Shown here piece after piece: positions 45,001 to 51,659 of a DNA stretch of 64,000 bases. The notes below the pieces were generated by a model. That model was given only the letters and a program-made list of their open reading frames with translations. It ran no database searches and had not been told where the DNA came from. The stretch comes from Lingula anatina. Its lineage: Eukaryota; Brachiopoda; Lingulata; Lingulida; Lingulidae. A program made the position numbers and the translations under genes. The stretch lies in the NCBI RefSeq assembly GCF_001039355.2, contig NW_019775547.1, positions 455,726 to 519,725 on the forward strand. Reading direction: 5' to 3'. How positions within the stretch are numbered: the first letter of the stretch is position 1; each line of letters starts with the position of its first letter.

Positions 45001-48000
45001 CTGGAGGCAAAGAGTTTCTGTTGATGTACATGCAAAACACCGTAGAGTTCCCTCAGAATTTCCCACTGGAACTGTACATCACGACTTCCTACAATGTCAC
45101 CGTCGATGTGAACGTGACAACGCCCAAGTGGAATCCGGCCTATCAAAGCCAAGCCAGTATAGATCCACGTACAGTGAAATTTGTGAACCTCACCCACGAC
45201 TTACGCATGTCAGCAACAGGCTACGGTAATCAAGCTGTGTATGTTACGGCGACTAACGAAGTGGTTGTTTATGCGGTGAACAAAGAGCTGTTCTCCAACG
45301 ATGGCTTCCTTGCTTTACCCACTGATGTTTTGGGCACCGAGTATTTCACTGTGTGTTACGGCCCGCCTGAAATCGCCTGTCAGTTTGGCATAGCAGCACT
45401 GGAAAACGGGACTGAGGTCACTGTCACCTACGCTTCTACTTCCGACCAAGCTCAGTCTGGCACACCCACATCGGCATTATCACTGAATCGGTTCGATACC
45501 TATCAGGCTCAAAGTGTTGGTGATATGACTGGCACATTAATATCATCAAACAAGCCCATAGCAGTATTCAGCGGCAATGTCAGAACAAACGTAGGTGCCG
45601 GAACGCGTTCTCGTGACCACTTGGTAGAACAGTTGACACCTGTTCCATCTTGGGGTAAAAACTTTGGCACCGTGTCCACGCCAGGGCGTACAACTGGGGA
45701 CGTATTCAGATTCGTGGCAGCTACAGATAACACGGTCGTCCAGGTGACGGGCCTCCCCAGCTTCACGCTTAACCGTGGCCAGTGGGAGGAGCAGGTTATC
45801 CCCTCCACTACCTACGCCCACATCACTTCAAGCGAGCCGATCATGGTGGTGATGATTGTGTACAGTCAGTACAGTTCAAGTGAAGTGGCGGATCCCTCCA
45901 TGATTCTTATCCCTCCCATGGAACAGTATGCTTTCGAGTATAACTTTGCCACGCCGCAATACTCCGGCGGCGTGACAGGAGGAGACTACGTTCACTATTT
46001 CTCACTGGTCGTTCGCGATGCTGACAAGGCCGGCCTATTGCTTGACGGAAATGCGCTCAGCAACGTTGTCAGCCTGAGCTGGAATAGTATACCGGGCACT
46101 GAGTACGTGGGAGTATCCTTCCAGGTGTCAGGAGGTGCACACAATATCAGGCATTCGAGAGGAGACGTCAGCTTTATGGGCTTATTGTATGGTACGGCAG
46201 ACAGAGAGAGCTACGGCTTCCCTGTCGGTATGAGATTGGCCGTGTCCGAGGTAAGTGGCGAACACAGTTTTTTGTTCAATATCTTTGGCAGGAATTGAGT
46301 TTACAGGTAGTGTGTTGAGGTGATAGTAATTGCATGGGAATTGATGCGATGAGTAATTTTAATTTTATTTTTGTTTTGGTAAGATCGCACAAACCCTAAA
46401 ACTATGTCTTAGGTAAAACTCTCTATCCTATTCATAAATCGATCACATTTCAGCCGGCAACACAAGGACCGACTTCTGCCACCGCTGCCACTGCATCTCC
46501 ATCAACCGCTTCGACTACCGATGTTGTTACACCCACACCTACCACAGCCACAACAACTACCACAGCCACACCTACCACACCCACAACCACTACAACCTCA
46601 ACTACCACAATTTCTACAAGTACAGCGACAGCACCGCCAACAACTTCATCGCCCTCAGGTAAGAAAACGCTTTTAGCGCGAAGCTTTGCAAAAAATAATT
46701 ACTGTAGTGTTATGTAAAAAATGCAAGCTCGCCAAACGAATATTTTGGGGCCTAAATGTATAGATTCAATTAATAATTCATAGATTCAATGTTTGTTTGT
46801 TTGTATGCCTTTATATCCGTTTTTCCTATACGTAACGCAAGGTTAATTGTGCTTTTGCCTTATAAAGGTGCTGTAGGAATCCAAGGACCGCCTGGCCCCG
46901 AAGGACCAAAGGGATCAAAAGGCGATGTAGGTCCACAAGGTTTGGTGGGTCCCAAGGGAGAGAAAGGCATAAAGGGTGCTATGGGCCCGCAAGGACCTAA
47001 GGTAATTTATTGGGCTAACTTTTTGAACCAATTGTTTGTTGCAATAAAAATTAAAAAATCATAGAATGGTGTCTTTCGTCAGTGATGCCAATGCCTTCAA
47101 ACAGAAATAAGTGAAGTAAGTAGACTTTTCGTTAACAGTTGTTAATTTTTGCCATTGCCTTACTCAGGGTTCTACTGGCCCCACTGGCAGTCAAGGTCCA
47201 CAGGGTCAGAAGGGAGAACCAGGAGTTCGGGGTCCTAAGGGTGACCGAGGTGTCGAAGGTCCAGCTGGCTCAGCAGGTGCCACCGGGCCTCCTGGGCCTC
47301 AGGGTGGAGCTGGTCCAACTGGAGCCAAGGGAGATAAAGGAGACAAAGGTAATTCCTACACTAATGATCAGTTTTCAGATTTTGTTTAGTTTCTGTACAC
47401 TAATGGCTTTTCAAATGCAAAACACCAAAAAGGGGTTAATGAAGTATTAGGAGGGTAGAGGACATATTGTGACGTATGCGCATGTAGTGTTTGAAAAAAT
47501 TAATTATGAATGGCAATCTGTTAATTTTGATAATCAAGTTCATATTGTAAAATAAATGTAGAGTGACAAACACTTCCACTTCAATTATACAGACACCGCG
47601 GGTGTTATTTTAAAAACGCGTTAAATGTGTCGTCCCCCCAGGTAACCCAGGTATTCAAGGTCCGTCAGGTCCCACTGGTGTTGCTGGACAGCAAGGACCA
47701 TCAGGAAATCGGGGACAGAAAGGTGACACCGGACTAATAGGTGACACAGGAGTCAAGGGGGATAGAGGCTTACAGGGACCTCCTGGTCCACCTGGCGACC
47801 AAGGTATAAGGCAAACATTTGGATATTATGATATTGGATACTTTATATTAATTGTAACTCGTGGGTTTTCCCGGACATGAGTGTTTTTTGTTTTTTATGT
47901 ATTTTTTCTTGAAAGAAAGGATGAAATTATAATAGACCGTCAAATAAGACACCATGTAGGAAACAAGTCTTTTTGCATCGCCTTATGTTCTCAGTTACCA

Positions 48001-50132
48001 GTTATGACACTTTTAGATTACAGCATTTTGTTCATATTTTTATTTTCTTTATACTCTTAAACGTTCTGTGTTTTTTAAAATGTTTCTGAAAAAAGATGGG
48101 GTTGATAGATATGTTTATCCCATGAAGAGCTTTTTTCTCAGACTTCCACTAATAAGTTTGCAAATATAGTAGTTTATACCATTATTACCATGGTAAATGG
48201 CGTGGATAATTCTGATTTTATTCCGTACTTTTTAGATATTGATGAGTGTCAGCTTGGCAATCATGGCTGCGCCCACAACTGTGTGAATACATACGGCACC
48301 TATCATTGTACATGTAACACAGGGTTCAACCTACAGCCAGATACAAAATCTTGCGTTGGTAAGTAAATAAAATATTTACACACAAGATGCATTGTGATAA
48401 TAAACATAATATGTGATAAAGCGTAAAAACAAACGGTGTTTGAAATAAATTTGTTGATTAAAAAAGAACATTTACTAGTGGGATTATTGAAAATGTGACT
48501 GGGGGTAAAGCATCAAAATAATGTAGTTATAAAAGGGATTAAAAAAGTGCCTTAAAATCGTAACACATTTTTAGGTTACATGACATTATCGTTTCCATTT
48601 ATTTTTTCGCATATTCTTTTCTCAGACATTGACGAATGCAGTGGTCCAGGCAACGGTGGCTGCTCCAATACGTGTCTGAATAATGTGAATGGTGGTTATA
48701 TGTGTACATGTCCCGCTGGTCTGGTCCTAAGTAATGATCAGCATACTTGTGAAGGTAAGTAGGACCACATTCATTGACTTTGGTATTTGTTATCATTATC
48801 CATTGTGGGAAGTACTAGTTATTTTTAAAAAATATTCTGTCGTGCAATTGATCATGGCGTTCACTACCTACACTGTGATACATTTTACCCTAGTAATTCA
48901 GCAAAGTATTTTTCCAGTATTTTAATCTATTTTACATTATTTTATACACCATAGCCTAGTAATAAATTCAACCATATGAAGGCATTATGTAATCAAATAT
49001 TTTAATTGTTACTTAATGCTACCCATGTGTTACAGATCGCTCATATATCAATACTAATTTCATTCCAGATATAGATGAATGCAGCCGCAACCAAAGCACG
49101 TGTGATTCAAGCCAGATATGCTTGAATCTGATTGGCTCATACTCGTGTCTGGACGCTCTGAACATTACTTTTACCGACCTGGGCAACCAGCTCTTGGCCT
49201 CAATGAACGGTAAGTCTTTTGATGAACTTAAATTTTTTATTGTAAACATTTCTTCTTTCTTTATTTTTTTTATTCATATTCTTATTACTTCTTTTTATAG
49301 GACATAAATGACGACATTTTAATGTTATTATTTATTTATCTTTTATAATTTTTTCAGTATTCGTTTTATGGACGACCCACTACTTTCAAAATCACAGTAT
49401 TGAAAAGTTGTTTGGAAGTTTTTTAAATTCGCCATTCATTCAGTTTAAATTGTGTGGGGTTCTCATTGTGCACAGCGTAGTTCATTTGTTGCCTTTTCAA
49501 TTCCATTGATAGCACTGAGGGCAGTCAATGTTACAGGAATTGTAGAAATGAAAAACAAATTGGAAGCTGCGACAGTTGGTGAGTTATATAGAATTATTTA
49601 TTCCCTGTGCAATTATTTTTCTACAATCGCTTTAATGAAACTGATGGAAACACAAGATAACTCGTGAAAACCAATCCCCCACCCCTCACGAAAACTCAAG
49701 TGTGCATAATGATATTTTATGAGGTGTATGAAAATAATATTATATTCTTCTCTCAAATCCAAAATAGCTAAAAAAATTCTTCTATTTTGCTAAATTGATA
49801 TTTTTTTCCACTTTTGATCTTGTAAACATTTTTTTTTTCAAAATTTTTCATTCAAATTTGTAGATCTTGAAACCGCCAAGACCGGCTTCCAACAGCAGGT
49901 GGCCACGAATCCTCTCTGCTCGTCTCCGAGCCAGCTGCTCTCCACTACCGTCATGATCATCTTGATCGTCTGGCTTATCGTCCTGACTCTTATCATGCTT
50001 ATCCTCGTGATCTGCCTCATGCTGAGGCGGAACAGCATGCGCAAAGAAGAAAAACTACGGAAAGACTATTATAGAGAGTCAATGTACAAAGCGAACTTTC
50101 AGTTCCCAACCATGTCCTCGCGCTATGCGTGA
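13292..50132 (+). CDS. Gene A: giant membrane-anchored protein with tandem IgGFc-binding domains
   Basis: About 40 coding exons. Order: signal peptide; IgGFc-type domains D1-D12 (exons starting 16168, 17875, 21815, 23870, 25798, 27525, 29430, 34604, 36499, 38400, 42006, 44989); linkers between them of either MopE-like Asp-rich or Thr-rich type; a final Thr-rich exon; three collagen exons; two and a half EGF domains; a stalk; a transmembrane helix; and a 35-residue tail. Each domain carries the family hallmarks [11 protein letters not shown], VPxPxRTxGD, DPxxxxxPPxxQ and ADRESYGFP near its end. Leaving out the duplicated segment 31434-34484, the exons sum to 19164 nt and stay in frame, giving 6387 residues. 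The IgGFc-binding domain is known from the N-terminus of FCGBP, a mucus protein, and from many invertebrate proteins. The sequence supports an extracellular, highly glycosylated, metal-binding surface protein. A role in mucus, cuticle or immunity is inference. No VWD domain is seen. Confidence 0.88.
13374..16167 (+). other. Intron 2 of gene A
   Basis: 2.8 kb without recognisable coding exons. It holds several homopolymer runs (poly-T near 14680-14695) and a possible tRNA-like SINE fragment on the minus strand near 15041-15113. Confidence 0.6.
15041..15113 (-). repeat. Possible tRNA-derived SINE fragment
   Basis: On the minus strand, a tRNA-like A-box (TGGCGGAGGGGT, about 10 of 12 consensus positions) is followed by a weaker B-box-like word (AGGCCGAATCC). 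No complete tRNA cloverleaf can be drawn, so this would be a decayed SINE head at best. Confidence 0.25.
16168..17465 (+). CDS. Gene A D1: IgGFc-type domain
   Basis: 432 complete codons in a single exon, phase 1 to 0. Starts [20 protein letters not shown]. Conserved blocks: [11 protein letters not shown] (from 16827), [20 protein letters not shown] and [13 protein letters not shown]. Its only cysteine (apart from splice-variable ends) lies in PPENLCQAG. No signal peptide of its own: the upstream exon supplies it. Confidence 0.9.
17631..17718 (+). CDS. Gene A linker 1: MopE-like metal-binding exon (88 nt)
   Basis: Encodes [21 protein letters not shown], the Asp-rich DGxDNDCDGxxDE pattern of the 'putative metal-binding motif' first described in bacterial MopE. 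Phase 0 to 1. Its second half ([10 protein letters not shown]) is fused to the next exon. Confidence 0.88.
17875..19211 (+). CDS. Gene A D2: MopE second half fused to IgGFc-type domain
   Basis: 445 codons. The exon opens with [12 protein letters not shown], which in most other cassettes is a separate 39-nt exon, and continues into the IgGFc-type domain ([36 protein letters not shown]). No cysteine in the domain core. Confidence 0.9.
19834..20216 (+). CDS. Gene A linker 2: two-exon MopE-like motif
   Basis: Exons 19834-19921 (88 nt, [19 protein letters not shown]) and 20178-20216 (39 nt, [12 protein letters not shown]). The Asp spacing resembles EF-hand or dockerin calcium loops. Phases 0 to 1 and 1 to 1. 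Confidence 0.87.
21037..21083. repeat. (TA)n microsatellite
   Basis: Uninterrupted TA dinucleotides of about 47 bp, inside the intron before D3. Confidence 0.95.
21088..21174. repeat. Imperfect foldback (hairpin) sequence
   Basis: 25-base arms 21088-21112 and 21150-21174 are reverse complements with a few mismatches (core gtcagcga / tcgctgac). They enclose a 37-base loop with a self-complementary gcatgc. It directly abuts a TA microsatellite, as small DNA-transposon remnants often do. Confidence 0.5.
21815..23112 (+). CDS. Gene A D3: IgGFc-type domain (W variant)
   Basis: 432 complete codons. Starts [29 protein letters not shown] and [13 protein letters not shown] are present. The usual PPxEQYAxEY reads [10 protein letters not shown], a Trp variant shared with D6. 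A single cysteine lies in PPENMCEFG. Confidence 0.9.
23405..23582 (+). CDS. Gene A mucin-like Thr-rich linker (between D3 and D4)
   Basis: 59 codons, mostly Thr with Ser, Pro and Ala, including a run of Thr codons. Expected to be densely O-glycosylated. Enters in phase 0 and leaves in phase 1, exactly like a MopE linker, and replaces it here. Confidence 0.87.
23870..25152 (+). CDS. Gene A D4: IgGFc-type domain
   Basis: 427 complete codons. Starts [17 protein letters not shown]. It shares VENPAGY, the AGEVKKF block, TFGFPVGM-type ending ([12 protein letters not shown]) and cysteine-free core with D7, its closest relative in the array. [11 protein letters not shown] has His in place of Gln. 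Confidence 0.9.
25347..25687 (+). CDS. Gene A linker: two-exon MopE-like motif (D4 to D5)
   Basis: Exons 25347-25434 ([19 protein letters not shown]) and 25649-25687 ([13 protein letters not shown]). The first acidic loop has DNL in place of DGI or DGV. Confidence 0.87.
25798..27107 (+). CDS. Gene A D5: IgGFc-type domain
   Basis: 436 complete codons. Starts [40 protein letters not shown] and [13 protein letters not shown] are present. The core has no cysteine. Most similar to D2 and D8-D10. Confidence 0.9.
27309..27396 (+). CDS. Gene A linker: MopE-like exon (D5 to D6)
   Basis: 88 nt encoding [19 protein letters not shown], with Thr in place of the usual Asn. Its second half is fused into the D6 exon. 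Confidence 0.87.
27525..28855 (+). CDS. Gene A D6: MopE second half fused to IgGFc-type domain (W variant)
   Basis: 443 complete codons. Opens with [11 protein letters not shown], then the domain with [21 protein letters not shown] and [14 protein letters not shown] single cysteine lies in PPETACVFG. The right part (from 28682) is repeated after the N at 31842. Confidence 0.9.
29016..29229 (+). CDS. Gene A mucin-like Thr-rich linker (D6 to D7)
   Basis: 71 codons rich in Thr, Pro and Ser, including repeated TTTP units. Phase 0 to 1. The second copy at 32176-32404 is five codons longer. Confidence 0.87.
29430..30718 (+). CDS. Gene A D7: IgGFc-type domain
   Basis: 429 complete codons. Starts [41 protein letters not shown] and [13 protein letters not shown] are present. 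The core has no cysteine. Near-identical copy at 32605-33893. Confidence 0.9.
30925..31314 (+). CDS. Gene A linker: two-exon MopE-like motif (D7 to D8, first copy)
   Basis: Exons 30925-31012 ([19 protein letters not shown]) and 31276-31314 ([12 protein letters not shown]). Repeated at 34100-34187 and 34446-34484. Confidence 0.85.
31434..32018 (+). pseudogene. Chimeric, frame-broken IgGFc exon at an assembly join
   Basis: 31434-31841 is the first ~135 codons of a D8 copy ([17 protein letters not shown] to TEFGI). After the N, 31845-32018 is the last ~58 codons of a D6 copy. About 250 central codons, including SRDHLVEQ, are missing, and counting N as one base puts the second half out of frame by one. 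It is probably not a real exon but the junction of two assembled haplotypes. Confidence 0.8.
32176..32404 (+). CDS. Second copy of the D6-D7 Thr-rich linker
   Basis: 76 codons, the same as 29016-29229 apart from a five-codon expansion of the TTTP repeat and scattered substitutions. Likely the other allele. Confidence 0.7.
32605..33893 (+). CDS. Second copy of D7 (IgGFc-type domain)
   Basis: 429 complete codons. It differs from 29430-30718 at only a handful of residues (for example [32 protein letters not shown]). The flanking introns are equally similar. Likely the alternative allele of D7. Confidence 0.75.
34100..34484 (+). CDS. Gene A linker: two-exon MopE-like motif (D7 to D8, second copy)
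   Basis: Exons 34100-34187 and 34446-34484 encode the same residues as the pair at 30925-31314. Phases 0 to 1 and 1 to 1. Confidence 0.85.
34604..35919 (+). CDS. Gene A D8: IgGFc-type domain
   Basis: 438 complete codons. Starts [40 protein letters not shown] and [13 protein letters not shown] are present. No cysteine in the domain. Nearly identical to D9 over its last two thirds, although the flanking introns differ. Confidence 0.9.
36080..36373 (+). CDS. Gene A linker: two-exon MopE-like motif (D8 to D9)
   Basis: Exons 36080-36167 ([19 protein letters not shown]) and 36335-36373 ([13 protein letters not shown]). The Gly of the DCDG turn is replaced by Asn, a change shared with the next linker. 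Confidence 0.87.
36499..37814 (+). CDS. Gene A D9: IgGFc-type domain
   Basis: 438 complete codons, same length as D8. The protein is identical to D8 from about GTRILSSQK to the exon end. No cysteine. Complete hallmarks. Confidence 0.9.
37981..38268 (+). CDS. Gene A linker: two-exon MopE-like motif (D9 to D10)
   Basis: Exons 37981-38068 ([19 protein letters not shown]) and 38230-38268 ([13 protein letters not shown]). Again DCDN in place of DCDG. Confidence 0.87.
38400..39718 (+). CDS. Gene A D10: IgGFc-type domain
   Basis: 439 complete codons. Very close to D8 and D9 up to GGDYRH, then clearly diverged ([12 protein letters not shown] and onward). The end motif reads [13 protein letters not shown] in place of [10 protein letters not shown]. 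Confidence 0.9.
39719..40267 (+). other. Intron between D10 and the Thr-rich block
   Basis: 549 bases of T-rich DNA with a poly-A run at 39915-39933. No coding exon seen. Confidence 0.7.
40268..41473 (+). CDS. Gene A large mucin-like block: four Thr-rich exons
   Basis: Exons 40268-40630 (121 codons), 40941-41000 (20), 41185-41253 (23) and 41414-41473 (20), all phase 0 to 0, almost entirely Thr, Ser, Pro and Ala. Because they are symmetric they could be skipped or added without frame change, so alternative lengths are likely. Unlike the other Thr-rich linkers they lead into a MopE exon. The intron 40631-40940 holds nothing evident. Confidence 0.83.
41703..41790 (+). CDS. Gene A linker: MopE-like exon (before D11)
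   Basis: 88 nt encoding [19 protein letters not shown]. The DCDG Gly is replaced by Thr. Its second half is fused into D11. Confidence 0.87.
42006..43348 (+). CDS. Gene A D11: MopE second half fused to IgGFc-type domain
   Basis: 447 complete codons. Opens [12 protein letters not shown], then the domain with [31 protein letters not shown] and [13 protein letters not shown]. No cysteine in the domain core. Confidence 0.9.
43635..44391 (+). CDS. Gene A linker: two-exon MopE-like motif (D11 to D12)
   Basis: Exons 43635-43722 ([19 protein letters not shown]) and 44353-44391 ([12 protein letters not shown]). The first loop has DAV in place of DGV. The introns 43723-44352 and 44392-44988 show no exon. 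The former starts with a poly-C run (43747-43762). Confidence 0.85.
44989..46250 (+). CDS. Gene A D12: shortened IgGFc-type domain
   Basis: 420 complete codons, the shortest of the series. The strand pair usually reading VTYNGxTYxNGxTL (about 45425-45490) is replaced by a shorter Ser/Thr/Gln segment. Two cysteines ([14 protein letters not shown]) may pair. [23 protein letters not shown] and [13 protein letters not shown] are present. Confidence 0.9.
46454..46658 (+). CDS. Gene A final mucin-like Thr-rich exon
   Basis: 68 codons of Thr, Ala, Pro and Ser, phase 0 to 1, separating D12 from the collagen region. Confidence 0.85.
46868..47803 (+). CDS. Gene A collagen-like region (three exons)
   Basis: Exons 46868-47001, 47168-47348 and 47642-47803 encode about 53 Gly-X-Y triplets with [10 protein letters not shown]-type and GDKG/GEKG motifs. 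The stretch is short, as in collagen-tailed membrane or defence proteins, and suggests trimerisation. The first acceptor (ttataaag) is weak but is required by phase and by the continuous Gly-X-Y pattern. Confidence 0.88.
48236..49209 (+). CDS. Gene A EGF domains (two complete, one half)
   Basis: Exons 48236-48358 and 48626-48754 each encode a six-cysteine calcium-binding EGF domain starting D-I-D-E-C. Exon 49069-49209 starts the same way ([12 protein letters not shown]) but keeps only four cysteines before running into the stalk. All are phase 1 to 1. The introns 47804-48235 and 48755-49068 hold nothing evident. Confidence 0.88.
49513..50132 (+). CDS. Gene A stalk, transmembrane helix and cytoplasmic tail
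   Basis: Exon 49513-49578 encodes a short stalk segment ([17 protein letters not shown]). Exon 49864-50132 encodes more stalk, then a strongly hydrophobic helix beginning [17 protein letters not shown], a stop-transfer RR, and a basic, Tyr-containing tail of about 35 residues ([10 protein letters not shown]) ending in a TGA at 50130-50132. Together with the signal peptide this predicts a type I membrane protein with a giant ectodomain. Confidence 0.88.
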
Positions 50133-50667
50133 AGTTAGTTGAGGATATGTCTATGCAAACACTAGTCTGCTTTTTGCATCACAACAAGTAGTGTAAAGCA
50201 CTGGTCAGTTGAAAAAGGAAGTGAAACTTTTCACTGATATTTTTATATGAAATCTCGTTTCTTTGCCAATCAAGGCGACACATACATGTATGTAGTAAAA
50301 TCCCACATTATTATATACACGAGGGGTCAGTAGTTTATATGATAACATATTAATGTTACATTGTTATTTTTTATACAACCAGAACGATATTTATTGTATG
50401 ATGTGATACGAATTCATTCGAGGAAGTGGTCCTCGTGATATCAACATTCCAAGACCCTTCCGTATCCTTTTATAAGCGTGGTTGATCTTCCACTTGCTCT
50501 TCATTTACACAGTATTTCTATTAGATTGTGATTTATTGTCAGTCTAGGTTGTTAAATTGTAGCCATATTAAAGTTATGACAAGAAAATGACAGTTTAGGG
50601 ATGTCATTGTTAAAGCTACATGTTTTTGATTAGATGATGTTATTCTGTTGTACGAACGTTGAACAGC

Positions 50668-50673
50668 AATAAA
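50668..50673 (+). terminator. Polyadenylation signal AATAAA of gene A
   Basis: A canonical AATAAA about 540 bases after the stop codon, followed by a T-rich stretch. The interval is a plausible 3' UTR without other genes. Confidence 0.65.
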
Positions 50674-50695
50674 CTCATTTACAATTTTTTCTAGC

Positions 50696-51659
50696 GTGGT
50701 TTATACTGTTTCTCCCCAAATAACACTCTTATTGACCCAATCACTGGTAATCGTAATTATAAATGATCATATTGAGTCTATCTTAGTTTCTAAGACTATA
50801 ATGTTTATTCATTGATGAGAAACTAACCTTACTAGTTTTAGCTGTTTAAGACAATGGTTTGGATCTTTTAAAGGCAAACAGGACAATTTTTAACTATAAT
50901 TTACTTCTATGTAGACTTTGAAACGTTCCTTGATAAAGAGATTAAAATTGAGCTGAATTATAAATCATCTCAGTTATTACATGTTTTATATGTTTATTTT
51001 CTTGAAATAAATTTCGATTCTCACAGATTATTAAAGAATGACTTTGCCGGTGAGATGGTCTCTAAAAATTATAAAAAGTAGGTTATGATATGGCGTATAA
51101 AGTATACTTGTAGACTATTGTTCCTGAGACAATTTTTTTTGTCAAGTAAGCTGATCTCGGTGCTCATGATATCCTCTTCAGAAACTTTGTATAACATAAG
51201 ACATCCATTCCAACACCTGCAACACGCATGACTCATGATATTTAAGAGAAAGTCAGTTGATACTGCTATTTGTAAAGTACAATCGTATCTATATACTAAC
51301 CATTAACATTTGTCATGCTATGAGAAATTCGTTAGCACATCGATATCTCGTCGCTTCCTTATCACATCCATGTCGTGGCATTTTTAAGTCACTATCATTA
51401 CAGTGCTTTGGAAAATGATTTTTGTCCCAAATTTTCATGATTCAAAAAATGAAAGAAAAAAATGCATGGAATGAAAAAATGGAGATTGTTTCATAGTGCT
51501 CTCTCCACCGGAGAGACCTCGCTCTCGTGGGGCTGTTGCCGACGGTCGGTTCAGCGTCCTACAACGAGTTGCTGGCCAGAGGGAGATTCCTGGGTGGAGA
51601 GCGACACGGGTGAGGTGATGTTCTTGGCACAAGTGAAATGAGTCGTAGTAATGTAGTGA
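50696..51659. other. Short convergent intergenic region
   Basis: About 960 bases between the tail-to-tail genes A and KLHL10-like. It presumably includes the 3' UTR of the latter on the minus strand. No further gene recognised. Confidence 0.6.

Noticed and set aside
16168-46250. Tandem similar units as a CRISPR array or as bacterial contamination (MopE motifs are known from bacteria)
   Set aside because: The units are 1.3-kb coding exons separated by eukaryotic introns, with no short spaced repeats. Intron structure excludes bacterial origin.
13292-50132. VWD, TIL or ZP domains as in vertebrate FCGBP and uromodulin-type proteins
   Set aside because: No cysteine-rich VWD/TIL pattern found between the IgGFc exons or before the transmembrane helix.
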